DNA of 64,000 nucleotides from Prorocentrum cordatum (GCA_963575745.1 CAUYUJ010019359.1:62001-126000), one strand, 5' to 3'. Positions 1 to 10,064 are shown, numbered from the stretch's first letter. Notes: generated by a model from the sequence alone, not told the origin. Numbers and translations are program-made.

Positions 1-404
1 GCCCCAGCCAAAACCTGTCGTGCTAAACGAACTCATGCTAAACCTGTCGTGCTAGCCCTAGCCAAAATCTCCCCCCCCAAATCCCACCTGAATCTCTTTC
101 ATCTTCGGGCGATCCCCGAAGCGCTTCACGGAATAACTGAAGCTGGGGACGTCTCCTTGCAACTGTGGCCATTGCGGGGTCGCTCTCAAGATGGCCTCCG
201 CGCGGGCGTCGGCGGCGCCATGAGGGGGAGAATCGGGGCGGGAGGGGGAGGAAGAGGAGGGGGCCCTCCCAAAATAATGCGACCTCCCACAAGAGGACGA
301 CCAGGGCGAGGCCGATGAGGACAGAGAAGAGGCCACGGGATGGGAGGAGCGGGGAGGGAGAATCCAGACCGACGATCGCTGGGCCTCCAACGTTAACGTG
401 CGCG

Positions 405-601
405 TGGTGTGTGTGCGTGCGTGTGTGTGTCGCACTGCTGGCCGAGGCCTGAACAAGGAAAATGCCCCCCAGGGCCTTCGGCTCAATAGTGGCACCAACC
501 ACTCACGAGCAGCTTGTGTGTGTGTGCGTGTGTGTGCGTGTGTGTGCCCGTGCGCCTGCGTGTGTGTGTGTGTGTGCGCGCGTGCATATATGCTGCCGCG
601 C

Positions 602-688
<87 letters not shown>

Positions 689-700
689 TGTGCGTGTGTG
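405..700. repeat. TG/CG microsatellite
   Basis: Alternating TG, CG and TGCG units, capable of Z-DNA. The counterpart in copy B is 14830-15150 with different run lengths. Open frames here are repeat artefacts. Confidence 0.9.
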
Positions 701-1146
701 GCGCGCCTGCGCCACTAGGTCGGCGTCGACCCTGGCCGTGACCCCGTGCCGATTGCCCCCTCGGCGCACCATGGCGGCGCCGCGCGCGCGAGGGGCCCGC
801 TGGAGGACAACCTTCTCTTCCTTTTCCTCCTTGCCCTCCTCCCCCCCCTCCCCCTCCCTTTTTTTTTTTCCTTCCTCCGTTGGCCGCCAGCGGAGGCCCC
901 TCGCCCCCCCCCGGCCCCTAGGGGCGCCACGGCCCTGGGCCTGGACGCGGCGGGCGGCGCAGGCCGAGGAAAGGGAAGAAGAAGGGGAAGCAGGAGGGGG
1001 AAGGGGAGCTCGAGGCGCGAGAGGGCGGAGGGCAGGGGAGGCACAGGGAACGAGAGGGAGGGGAAGCGAAACGAGGGGGGGAACGGAAGGGAAACAACGC
1101 CCCTTCCCTGCCTTCCTCCTTCCCCCTCTCCCGCCCAACATGCAAC

Positions 1147-1276
1147 AATCAATGCATCTAACCAAAAATTAATACATCTAACCAAAAATCAATACATCTA
1201 ACCAAAAATCAATACATCTAGCCAAAAATCAATACATCTAACCAAAAATCAATACATCTAGCCAAAAATCAATACA
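1147..1276. repeat. 20-bp minisatellite, about 6 copies
   Basis: Unit ACCAAAAATCAATACATCTA repeated head to tail with A/G variation at one site (AACC or AGCC). It is an AT-rich island in GC-rich DNA. The copy B equivalent is 15590-15722. Confidence 0.9.
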
Positions 1277-1784
1277 TTCCCACGCGTTTGAAAAGAAATC
1301 AATACAAACACCCGTTTTCAATGCAATCGGGCGCATTGAAAAAAACAATACTTTGGAGGTTGGGGATTACGTCATGGGGGGGCGTTATGGCTCAGATGGT
1401 CACCAACAACACATTATCATCCACGCCCTCGCGATCCCGCGGATAAGAGGTCGCATGGCTGCGATCCGTTTTTTCTACGGCCGCAGGCGAACGCGCTAGC
1501 GGCGGGCGAAGTAGGTCGGGCCGCGACCGGCTTAAATTACCGACGGCTAACGCGCGCGACTAGGCGGCCGCGGCGGCGCCGGATGCAGCAAGCAGCAACT
1601 GCGGCGAGGGAGAGGCTGATCCCAGAGGCTGCGATCCGCGCGAGGCATCCACAAAAAAAACGCCACCTGTTTGCGGGGTCGCGGCCCAGGGGCCCGGCCC
1701 GCGCGAGGCCGTGGACACGGATATGTTTCTCGCCCGCGAGGCGCGGAGCGACACGGAGTTTCCCCGATCTCTCCCCTTCGTTTT

Positions 1785-2180
1785 CCCCTCCCACCTCCTC
1801 CCCATCCCCTCCTCCACCCCCTCCCCTCCACCTCCTCACTCCTCCTCTCCCCTCCTCCCCTCCTCTCCTCCTCCTCCTCCTCCTCCCTCTCCTCCTCCCT
1901 CCTCCCACCCCCCTCCCCCTCCTCCCTCCTCTCCTCCTCCTCCTCCTCCTCGCTCCTCCTCCTCCGCCTCCTCTCGCTCACCCCCTCCTCCTCCCTCCTC
2001 CTCCTCCTTCCTCCTCCTCCTCCTCCTCCTCCTCCTCCTCCTCCTCCTCCTCCTCCTCCTCCTCCGCCTCCTCCTCCCTCCTCCTCCTCCAGTATCCTCC
2101 TCACCTCCTCTCCCCTCCTCCTCCTCCTCCTATCTCCTCCTCCTCCTCCTCCTCCTCTCCCTCCTCCCCCTCCTCCCCTC
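1785..2180. repeat. TCC/CTC compound microsatellite
   Basis: Imperfect (TCC)n on the plus strand, all pyrimidine for several hundred bases. The equivalent in copy B (16230-16530) has diverged in length and order, while the flanking DNA has not. Confidence 0.9.
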
Positions 2181-2539
2181 GGTTTCCGGATCTGCAAGCT
2201 TTCCCTGAATTTCGGTTTCTGGGTGGGGGGGGGCCTCTCCCGGGCCATCAGGCACGGATTCGTTGGGGCGAAACTGACGCTCCCGGGGGGGATGAGACTT
2301 TTGGGCACCCATCGGCGATGAGTGGGAGACTGGGGGTCGATGCGTCCGCCCCTGGGCCTATCCCTGCCTCGCGCTGCCCCTGATGATCCGGGGCCGCGGG
2401 GACGGGGTGGCGCCCTCCTGGTCCGAAGGCTTGAAGCCACATGCCCGTCGGAAGTCTGGGTGCGGACACGGCCTGCGGAATGCACTGCGCAGGTGCCGCG
2501 TGGTCAGGCCGAGGCGCCCTGGGAAGCACGGATCAGCGT

Positions 2540-2682
2540 CGCCTCCCCCTCCCCATCTCCCTCTCCCCCTCCCCCTCCCCCTCCCCCCCCTTCCCCCTCC
2601 CCCTCCTCTTCCTCCTTTTCCTTCTCCTTCTCCTCCTCCTCCTCCTCCTCCTCCTCCTCCTCCTCCTCCTCCTCCTTCTTCT
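2540..2682. repeat. TCC microsatellite
   Basis: CCCTCC units followed by about 15 uninterrupted TCC units. Copy B equivalent is 16891-17033. Confidence 0.9.
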
Positions 2683-3539
2683 ACGAACAAAGCAAAACGA
2701 CCTCACCACCATCCGCGAGAGGAGCCAGGGGTTATCCCGCGGTGGTGTGGTCCCCCCCTCTCGAGAAATCTCCGTCCCCAGCTCGGGCAGGCATCGTGGC
2801 TCCCCTCGCTGGAGGTGGCCCCCCATGCCCCATGGTCGTGGTGGTGTCGCTGCCGTCTCCTCCGGTGCAGTCGCCACGACAAGAAAAGTGAGACGACGAC
2901 GGCGTTGGATCCACGCCTCTTCCCAGAACGAGCGAATGCAAATGCAATTCCACGAGAGGCACATGTCGAGTCGCCCGAGCACCCGGCTCTGGAAACCGTG
3001 ACCTCAACCGTGGTGACGCCTCGCATGGTCACGCAGCCTCGTGTCTCTGTCGCAGGGGTGGTGTATCGACCGACGTCGACCGAAGCTGTGCCCAAGCGTC
3101 TACCCGAGTGTGACCGAAGCCGGCGCCCGACATCTCCCGACCGCGCCCGAGGGTGACCGACATGCTTGGTCCGAAGCCATCACGCCCTTCAGTGTGGGTC
3201 GCAATCTCGGTCGCACTGGTGAGCGTTTTCTGAATCGGCGTTTCGACAGTGGGCGGAAAGGGGAGGGGGTCTGGCTCCAGACCTCTGCTTCGTGCGGCTG
3301 TTTGGAACCGTGCGTCTGCTGGGGGAAGGATCCCACGGGCTCGAAACAGGCGCCCCAAACAGCCAAGATCTACTCAGTGGGTAGGGGGAGGGGGGGGGTG
3401 CGAGGGCCCGCGCCGCTCCGCCAAACAAAAATGATTAAGAAAGCGATCGCATCTCGGTCGCACTATACGTGATCGGTCACAATGTTTGGCACATGTTTGG
3501 CCCCCGATCCCCTCGGCCACATACAGTCAACCCGTACAG

Positions 3540-3665
3540 TAAGGATATGCGCGATCAGGATGCACGGGCCTTGGACGCCCGTTTCGAAACTTTTCGAGCG
3601 GGGCGCGGCCAGCGAAAGCGGCGAAGGATGGACCGAGGAGGCAAGGATGCCTATCGTTACTACGG
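3540..3665. repeat. Dispersed repeat family C, copy 1
   Basis: Shares the core GAGCGGGGCGCGGCCA and a following GGATGGACCGAGGAGGCAA with 55708-55835 and, more weakly, 60268-60395 (also copied at 17891-18016). Similarity resumes after 3836, so 3672-3836 looks like an insertion into it. Confidence 0.65.
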
Positions 3666-3671
3666 CAGGTT

Positions 3672-3836
3672 CGTGTCGTGCCGACCCCAGCGTTGGTTTT
3701 TGACACCGCAGGGATCGTTCAACCTTGAACGATCGACCGTCTCCGCAACGTCCGATCGTTCAACATCGACCGATTCTGGGTCGCCGGCGGCGTTCAACCT
3801 TGAACGCCCGCGCTGGGGTCGCCGCTGATCGACACG
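3672..3836. mobile_element. Possible small inverted-repeat insertion in family C
   Basis: Begins CGTGTCG followed by CGACCCCAGCG and ends with the reverse complement of both (CGCTGGGGTCG then CGACACG). Two internal palindromes GTTCAACCTTGAAC are present. The corresponding part of family C at 55835 lacks this segment. No clear target duplication. Inference from the inverted ends and the interrupted homology. Confidence 0.45.
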
Positions 3837-3974
3837 ACGCAAACCTACCCTATGCGGGCTGAATGTGCTCTCCCCGCTGGCAGGGGACCGGGCACTGAGC
3901 ACCGTTGCTTCCGCCAGCCTTCTGCAGGCCCCCGGCGGGCCCGCTGCCGCTCTGCCTCCGCGAGGCGAGACGCG

Positions 3975-4148
3975 TCGAAGGCGAGGAGGCGGAGGAGGAG
4001 GAGAAGGCGGAGGAGGAGGAGGAGGCGGAGGAGGGTGGAGGAGGAGAATGAGGAGAAGGAGGGGGGAAGGCGGAGGAGGAGGAGAAGGAGAAGGCGGGGG
4101 AGGAGGAGGAGGAGGAGGAGGCGGAGGAGGAGGAGGAGGAGGAGGAGG
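3975..4148. repeat. GGA microsatellite
   Basis: Purine-only GGA/GAGGC array that ends copy A. The break between the two large duplicated copies falls inside it. Confidence 0.9.
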
Positions 4149-4224
4149 GGCCCCGCCCCCCTCCGGCCTCTGCCCCACCGTCGCCCGCGGCCCTCTTCAG
4201 GATAGGCGCGCCAAGAGCCCGGTG
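4143..4224 (+). repeat. 82-bp segment with an exact inverted copy at 21227-21308
   Basis: Every base matches the reverse complement of 21227-21308 by eye. At both places the same end adjoins a GGA/TCC array, directly here and after a 22-bp gap at the other copy. Confidence 0.9.
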
Positions 4225-4230
4225 CGCCCG

Positions 4231-4350
4231 AGGCGCCCCAAGCTTGGGGCGCCTACTCCCCTAGGGAGCGCCTACTCCCCTAGGGGAGTAGGCGCCCCAA
4301 GGGGAGTTCACTTGATCAGAGGAAGCGCCCCAAGGGAAGTTTACTTGAGC
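4231..4350. repeat. Cluster of perfect palindromes and a 33-bp direct repeat
   Basis: 4231-4254 is a perfect 24-bp palindrome centred on AAGCTT. 4268-4295 is a perfect 28-bp palindrome centred on CCTAGG, and 4246-4263 pairs with 4281-4298. Two direct copies of a 33-bp unit starting GCGCCCCAAGGG follow at about 4291-4350. Confidence 0.85.
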
Positions 4351-4644
4351 AGAGCGTGTCTTCACACTGTGGATTCCCCGTACCACCTGTTTGCTCCCAA
4401 TATTTGAGAGCTGCTCTTTTTTTCTCGTGGCTGAGGCGCCGAAAATCTCTTTTAAGGTCCTTCCTGTCGCGGTTCAGAGCGTACCTCCCCGCCAGAGGTC
4501 CGCCCGACGTCGGAAAAGAAGGGGGAGGGGGAGACGGAGTGGATGGCCAGGCCGGAGGTGGAGGAGCGAGGGGGAAGGCGAGGGAGGGAAGCAGGGCCGA
4601 GGAGGGAGTGGCCAGGCCGGGGGGCCCCGCCCCGCCCCAGCGCA

Positions 4645-4749
4645 CTGCAGGCGCTGCAAAGCATTTTCGTGCTCCTTGTTCTCGGGCTTGCGAGGCGCAC
4701 GCTTGCCCGCCGCGTTTTTTTTGGCCTTCGGGGACGCCTTCGGTGCCAT
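4645..4749 (-). CDS. Candidate first exon of a basic, Lys/Ala-rich protein
   Basis: The frame opens at ATG 4749 (context GAGGCGATGG) and starts MAPKASPKAKKNAAGKRAPR, then a charged stretch ending near ALQRLQ. The composition resembles the N-termini of basic dinoflagellate nuclear proteins (histone-like or DVNP-type), but no diagnostic domain is visible and I do not assign a family. Codons stay sensible for about 35 residues and then run into proline-rich repeat translation, so a splice donor is likely near 4645 (CTGCA followed by GTGCGC). No partner exon was identified. The call rests on composition only. Confidence 0.3.
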
Positions 4750-5137
4750 CGCCTCCCCTCGCCCACCCGACCTGGCCAGCGGCGAGGGTACGTGCCGACG
4801 CGCGCCATGAGAAACACGCGCGGGGGGCCAAGGCACGTGGGCATGCGACGTATGCGTCAATGCTGTACCCTCCTTCCGTCTCCTCCATCACCCGCCCCTC
4901 CCCCGTCCCCGACCATCCCCCGTCCCCGACCGTCTCCCCTCGCCCACCCTGGCCAGCGGTGGCGAGGGTGCCGACACGCGCCATGCAGACACGTGCACGG
5001 GGGGCCAGTGCACGTGGGCACGCGACGTATGCGTCAATGTACCCTCCTTCCGTCTCCTCCATCCCCCGCCCCTCCCCCGCCCCCGACCAACGGGCATTTT
5101 TTTCTTAATTGGCGACGTATGCGTCAATGCCACCGCG
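4735..5137. repeat. 177-bp tandem duplication
   Basis: Two adjacent copies: the motif GCGACGTATGCGTCAATG occurs at 4845 and 5022 (period 177), with matching flanks (CACGTGGGCA, CCTCCTTCCGTCTCCTCCATC). A third partial copy of the motif lies at 5112. Confidence 0.85.
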
Positions 5138-5375
5138 CGTTCGCCTGCTGCCTGGGGCGCATGCGCGAACGCCCCCTCGCGGGGGCGTCGGATCTGCGCG
5201 GGATGGCAGCGGGGGTGGGTGGGGGGCCCAAGGCAGGGGCGGGGGACTGGCCTAGGCGGGGAAGGGGGGGGGGGGCGCGCGCGTCGGGCGGGCGCGAAGG
5301 GCCCAAAGGGGGCTCCGAGCGCACCCGAAGATGCGGGGGGGCGCAGTGGCCCCCGACCTTAAGGCGCCTGGAGCG

Positions 5376-6345
5376 CATGGAAAACACATGAAAAACACAT
5401 GAAAACCATGAAAAACACATGAAACACATGAAAAACACATGAAACACATGAAAAACACATGAAACACATTACAAAACACATGACAAAACACATGAAAAAC
5501 ACATGGAAAACACATGAAACACATGAAAACAATGAAAACCATGAAAACACACATGAAAAACACATGAAACACATGACACACACATGAAAAACACATGAAA
5601 AACACATGAAAACCATGAAAACCAAACCATGAAAAACACATGAAAAACACATGAAAAACACATGAACAACACATAAAAAACACATGAAAAACACATGAAA
5701 TGAAAACCGTGAACCATGAAACACATGAAAAACACATGAAACACATGAAAAACACATCAACAAACACATGGAAAAAAAAACGCATGAAATGAAAAACACA
5801 TGAAAAAAAAACACATGAAACACATGAAAACCATGAAAAACACATGAAAAACACATATGAAAAACACATCACACACACATGAAAACAATGAAAACCATGA
5901 AAACCATAAAAAACACATGAAAAACACATGAAAAAACACATGAAACACAGGAAAAACACATGAAAAACACATGAAACACATAACAACATGAAGCAAACAC
6001 ATGAAAAACACATGAAAACAGTGAAAACCATGAAACACATGAAAAACATATGAAACACATGAAAAACACATGAAAAACACATGAAAAACACATGAAAACC
6101 ATGAAAACAATGAAAACCATGAAAAACACATGAAACACGTGAAAAACACATGAAACACATGAAAAACACATGAAAAACACATGAAACAACACATGAAAAC
6201 CATGAAAACCATGAAAAAAACACATGAAAAACACATGAATAACATATGAAAAACACATGAAAAAAAAACACATGAAAACACATGAAACACATGAAACACA
6301 CATGAAAAAACCCATGAAAAACACATGAAACACATGAAACACATA
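5376..6345. repeat. AT-rich minisatellite of ATGAAAAACAC-type units
   Basis: About 970 bp built from ATGAAAAACAC, ATGAAACAC, ATGAAAACC and ATGAAAACA units in variable order. Its composition contrasts sharply with the GC-rich flanks. Minus-strand frames translate it as Phe/Cys/Val/His strings, which are artefacts. Confidence 0.95.
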
Positions 6346-6391
6346 TGGCACAACGCCACGATCGCCTGCGAGCGCGCAAGAGCTCGCAGGC

Positions 6392-6668
6392 GCGCCAATG
6401 GTACCCTTTGAAAGGTGCGAGGCGGGGCCCTGCGGCGTCGGCAGGGGCTCCGGGGGGGCGTAGACGGCCTGGCGGGGGTTGCGAATGGGCAGGTCGAGCC
6501 CAGCCAAGCGCCCTGTGTTGCACCAGAGCAACACAAGGCGTTGGGCTGGAGTCGACCTGGGGTGCTTCGCCCCCTTCGCACTCCCCGCCAACGGACCAGC
6601 GCCCCTTCGGGGCCCTTCCCGACGACGCTGGGCACCACCTCGCCGCTTTCTAAGCGTGTCATTGGCGC
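6392..6668. mobile_element. Foldback-like long imperfect palindrome
   Basis: The left arm from GCGCCAATG (6392) to TGTGTTGC (6521) pairs with the right arm from GCAACACA (6528) to CATTGGCGC (6668). The arms are about 130-140 bp with patchy identity and a 6-nt loop. A separate perfect 11-bp hairpin (6363-6373 with 6382-6392) sits at its left edge, where the AT minisatellite ends. Foldback or MITE origin is inferred; no target duplication was found. Confidence 0.6.
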
Positions 6669-6967
6669 TTCTGTGCTTGCTGTCTGCTGTCCGCTGGTGG
6701 TGTGCTAGTCCGCTAGAGTCAGCTGTCGGCAATCCGCCGCGCGCGCGGGGCGCCTCGTACCCCATGGCGGGCATGTGCGCCTGCGGCGCCGCACTCTCTC
6801 CCCCTCCCCACGCCCGACCAAGGGGGTAGTCTTTAATTTTCCCTTGGGCGGGGTCCGTTAAGACGTCGGGGGGGCGGGCGGGCAGGGCGGGTCTAGCCCC
6901 GAGGCCACCCCGTGCGACCCCCCCCCCCCCCCCCCCCTCCGCGCACACGCGCGCACACGTGTGCACG

Positions 6968-6974
<7 letters not shown>
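6669..6974. other. No gene seen
   Basis: GC-rich sequence with a homopolymer C run near 6919-6938. No open frame with protein-like composition. Confidence 0.6.
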
Positions 6975-7027
<53 letters not shown>

Positions 7028-7042
7028 CACAAACACACATGC
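6975..7042. repeat. CA microsatellite
   Basis: About 25 CA units with short interruptions. Confidence 0.95.
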
Positions 7043-7139
7043 CCATTGGTCGGGTGTGCCTTCCCTCCCGTTCCTTCCTCCCCTCTTCCGCCTCCGTCAC
7101 CTTCTCGAGGATCCTCGCCCTCGCTTTCACACGTGATCG

Positions 7140-7620
7140 CCACCATCATCACCAGAATCACCATCACAACCACCACCATCAGCATCGCCATCAATACCAT
7201 CATCACCGTCATCACCACCACCGAGGCCCCCGAGAGGCCCCCAAGAAGCCCTTAAGGAGGCCCCAAGAGGGGGCCCCCAAGAGGCCCCCAAGACGGCCCC
7301 AAGAGTCCCCCAATAGGCCCAAATGAGGCCCTAAGTGGCCCCAAGAGGCCGCCAACAGGCCCCTAAAAGAGCCCCAAGAGGGCACCCCTGCTGTCAAGAT
7401 GAAGGCCCTCGTCCGCGACAGCAGGGGCGCTCACCTTGGGGCTTTCTTGGGGCCCTCTTGGGGCGCCCTCTGGGGGCCCTCCGGGGGGGGCTCTTAGGGC
7501 CCTCTTGGGGGCATCGCGGGGCCCAAGATGGCCCCAAGATGGCCCCAAGATGCCACCCAAGCGGCCCAAATGAGGCCCCAAGAGGCCCCAAACGAGACCT
7601 CAAGAGGCTTCAAAACTGCA
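7140..7620. repeat. GGCCCCAAGAGG-type array with an internal inversion
   Basis: 7140-7215 is degenerate CAT/CAC. From 7225 imperfect CCCCAAGAGGCC units run forward to about 7385, then in reverse (CTTGGGG) at 7433-7515, then forward again to 7620. At the switch, 7380-7395 pairs with 7417-7432 as a 16-bp stem (two mismatched positions), so the array could fold back on itself. Confidence 0.8.
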
Positions 7621-7648
7621 TCCCAGAGGCCCCCTCCCCCAAATAAGC

Positions 7649-7656
7649 ATGACCAC

Positions 7657-7697
<41 letters not shown>

Positions 7698-7835
7698 ACA
7701 TCATCAGCATCATCATCATCATCATCATCATCCTCGTCGTCGTCGTCATCATCATCAACATCGTCATCATCATCATCATCATCATCATCCTCATCACCAT
7801 CATCAATCATCCTCATCCCCATCACCACCACCATC
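7649..7835. repeat. CAT microsatellite
   Basis: ATC/CAT units with CGT and CAA variants. Confidence 0.95.
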
Positions 7836-8419
7836 CCTTCGCATCCCCTCCTCGTCCCTCCTCGCCTTCCGCCCCCTTCCCACCGACCTCCCCTCGCACC
7901 GTCCGCTGACCCCGCTACCGAACAATGCTGGCCTTCCCTGCGCCCCCGTTCGCCTGCTGCCGAAGTCCGACAATCTTCCGCGGATCTACCCCCTTGATCG
8001 CTTAATAGCGCCAGGGAGCGCAAGGTCGCCGATGGCCTGGGCACTGCGGGTCGCCTGAGCGCTACAACGGAGGATGGCCAAAGGCGCCGTCCGACGAAGG
8101 CAACCCTCACCACTCCTCACTCCCTCATCACTCCCCATCCCCCGTCCTTCCCTCCGCCACGATGCTGGAAGACAGGGGGGGGGGGGGGGGGGGGTGCGAG
8201 GCACGAAGGGGCAGAGGGGTTCAGCCCCCATGGATGAGGGGAGCACTGCGGCCTCGAGGACTAGACGTCTGACTGCGGACGGGCCGCCCGTCGCCGCGCT
8301 CGGGCCCTTCTCCAACGGCCGCTGGCCGTCGGAAGAGAGCACCTTGCTCGACCGCTGACGGTCTTCCGACGTACACGTGATGGCTGATCTTCGAGGACGC
8401 CCCGCCAATCTCGAGCAAA

Positions 8420-8421
<2 letters not shown>
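7836..8421. other. No gene seen
   Basis: GC-rich, with a G homopolymer run near 8177-8194. Frames are open on both strands but show no domain or codon bias I can support. Confidence 0.5.
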
Positions 8422-8455
<34 letters not shown>

Positions 8456-8515
8456 GTCATCAGCATCAGCATCAGCATCAGCATCACCATCATCATCATC
8501 ATCATCATCATCATC
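8422..8515. repeat. CAT/CAG microsatellite
   Basis: CAT units with an internal CAGCAT run. Confidence 0.95.
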
Positions 8516-8780
8516 TTGAGCTATTTCGCAAGTTTCGGCCTCCAGGGGCCCTCGACAGGCCCCTGGATGATTCACTGGATCCAGGGGAACATAGCAGATG
8601 GTTGGTATTGCTGATCTTTCGCGGGAGCTACTTCTTGCAATTGCTTTGCTGATCTTGCTCGGGAATGACGTGTTGCCCCCTTCCTCCTCCCCATCCTCTG
8701 GCGTGCCGCAACGCATTTTCAATGCTCATCTGCCTGCCGCGTCGTCCCACTGCGAAGGCCGTGCAAGGAACACGAATTAC

Positions 8781-9161
8781 TCAATCGATGACGATCACCC
8801 CGTCCTCCTCGCGTTTCTGGTATGTGGTACGCAGAATCGGGAGCCACGACTTTATTGGGCACGTCCTCCATTTCTGGCGCGGCCTGCGGATCACTTCGCA
8901 CTTGAAATTCGGGTCGAAAACATCACCGCCTGGAGGTCCCTGGAACAGATCGGGCTTGACGGGATCTTTGATCGGCGACTCAACCTCAGAGTGGGTCGGC
9001 GTCTGAACCTCGGAGTGGGCCTTCGGCGTCTGAACCTCGGAGTGGGTCCCTTTGGTCGGAGTCCATGACCCGCGGTGTTTATAGAAAATAGCCATCTGGG
9101 ACACCCTGAACCAAGTGGCTACGCACAGCCAAAGTAGGGATCCCCCTCTCTTTCCTGACAT
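8781..9161 (-). CDS. Possible coding fragment with a short Glu-Val-rich repeat
   Basis: The 126-codon minus-strand frame starts at ATG 9161. It carries three tandem copies of a HSEVQTP/HSEVESP unit (DNA about 8985-9060), then less repetitive sequence containing FKCEVIRRPRQKW. The N-terminus (GSLLWLCVATWF) is hydrophobic but too short to call a membrane segment. I recognise no family. It is more protein-like than nearby frames, but the frame's end is probably read-through into non-coding DNA. It may be part of a spliced gene with the minus-strand frames nearby. Confidence 0.25.
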   Translation of the reverse strand: MSGKRGGSLLWLCVATWFRVSQMAIFYKHRGSWTPTKGTHSEVQTPKAHSEVQTPTHSEVESPIKDPVKPDLFQGPPGGDVFDPNFKCEVIRRPRQKWRTCPIKSWLPILRTTYQKREEDGVIVID

Positions 9162-9458
9162 GCCCTTCCCCCGTGGCTTCGAGTGCTACGTGCCAGAGCG
9201 AGGCTGCCGTGCTAGCAGGGGGTGTCCTCCTCCTCCTCCTCCTCCTCATCTTTCTGCGGCCCCCCCCCACGTTTTTTTTCTGGCGGGTTCCACCTTGGCG
9301 CCCAAGTGGGCTCGAATGGCAAAAAAGAACTGCACTGGGCAGCGAGCGGGGATCGAGACCGTTTTTTTTTTTCTGACTACCTAGCCAACTGTCCCCTCCC
9401 TCCTCCTAGCTTGTTTCTATCGCACGGGCGCCGCGGGCCGCCTATCATGTCCTACTCT
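9162..9458. other. No gene seen
   Basis: A short TCC run at 9228-9248, T-runs at 9273 and 9361, otherwise unremarkable. Confidence 0.5.
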
Positions 9459-10064
9459 CTATCGGCGGGCCTTCTGGATCTTCTCGTGCAGCCTCTCTCT
9501 TAGCCTCCTCTTGACATCCTCCTTCGCCTCCTCCTCCTCCTTCGCCTGCGCCTCCCTCTGCCTCCTCACCTCCTTTGCCAGAGTCTCCTTGATCGTCGCC
9601 CTCCTCTCCATGTCGTCCGCTTGCCTCCTGAGGACCTCCAGCGCACGCCTCATCCTGGTCACCTCGTCGCCCTCCTGCTGCGCCAGCGCCGCCTCCATGA
9701 GCTCATCTCTGCCTCTCAGGGCCCTCGCCTCCTCCTCCTCCTTCTGTCTCCTGGCGCCTTCCTTCTCCCCCCTCCTTCTCCTCCACTCTTCCGCGCGCTT
9801 GGGGCGCCTCCTCGCCGTCCCCTCATCATCCTGGGCCCCGCTCGCCGCATCCTCATTCACCATCGCCTGACGCCCCGCCGCGTCCTTCCTCTGTTTGGCC
9901 TGCGCCTCCTCCGCCTCCTCCCCCCCCTCCTCCCCGCCGCCTCCTCCTCCATCCTGCTCCTCGGCCTCTTCGCGCACCTCGGACGTGATGCCTCCTGATG
10001 GATCCATCCCATCGAGGATGAAGCGGATCCGCAGGTACCATGGCTCCAGCAATGGCTCCATCAT
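9459..10064 (-). CDS. Hypothetical coiled-coil protein (201 aa)
   Basis: An uninterrupted minus-strand frame from ATG 10064 to TAG 9459. Residues about 1-25 are mixed and hydrophobic (EPWYLRIRFILDGMDP). A Glu/Gly-rich linker follows, then from about residue 65 to the end a long charged segment rich in Arg, Glu, Lys, Ala and Gln with heptad-like spacing (EVLRRQADDMERRATIKETL). This predicts an extended coiled coil. The plus strand in this stretch reads as low complexity, whereas the minus frame looks like a protein. An ATG one codon downstream, or the Met in DGMDPSGG, are alternative starts. It may be one exon of a longer gene. No family recognised. Confidence 0.45.
   Translation of the reverse strand: MMEPLLEPWYLRIRFILDGMDPSGGITSEVREEAEEQDGGGGGGEEGGEEAEEAQAKQRKDAAGRQAMVNEDAASGAQDDEGTARRRPKRAEEWRRRRGEKEGARRQKEEEEARALRGRDELMEAALAQQEGDEVTRMRRALEVLRRQADDMERRATIKETLAKEVRRQREAQAKEEEEAKEDVKRRLRERLHEKIQKARR

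Larger units (their letters stand above)
1..4142. repeat. Segmental duplication, copy A (continues past left edge)
   Basis: This segment matches 14426-18493 almost base for base. Unique parts such as 2200-4040 show only a few substitutions (for example a G/A near 3451 and A/G plus T/C near 3589-3590). Length differences are confined to the TG and TCC microsatellites, shifting the offset from 14425 to 14351. The right boundary lies in a GGA array; the left boundary is outside the window. No convincing gene is visible. It contains a TG/CG array, a 20-bp minisatellite, two TCC tracts and unique sequence at 2200-2540 and 2690-3970. Confidence 0.9.

Noticed and set aside
1547-2485. Long Gly/Arg/Glu, Pro and Ser/Leu frames over TCC and GGA arrays here and throughout the window
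   Set aside because: Microsatellite translation; open in many frames on both strands and changing length between the two duplicated copies.
5252-7221. Minus-strand frames of 300-450 codons rich in Phe, Cys, Val and His
   Set aside because: They are direct translations of the ATGAAAAACAC minisatellite.
9280-9375. tRNA-like stretch (GGGATCGAGACC followed by a T run)
   Set aside because: No acceptor stem or D-arm pairing could be assembled around it.
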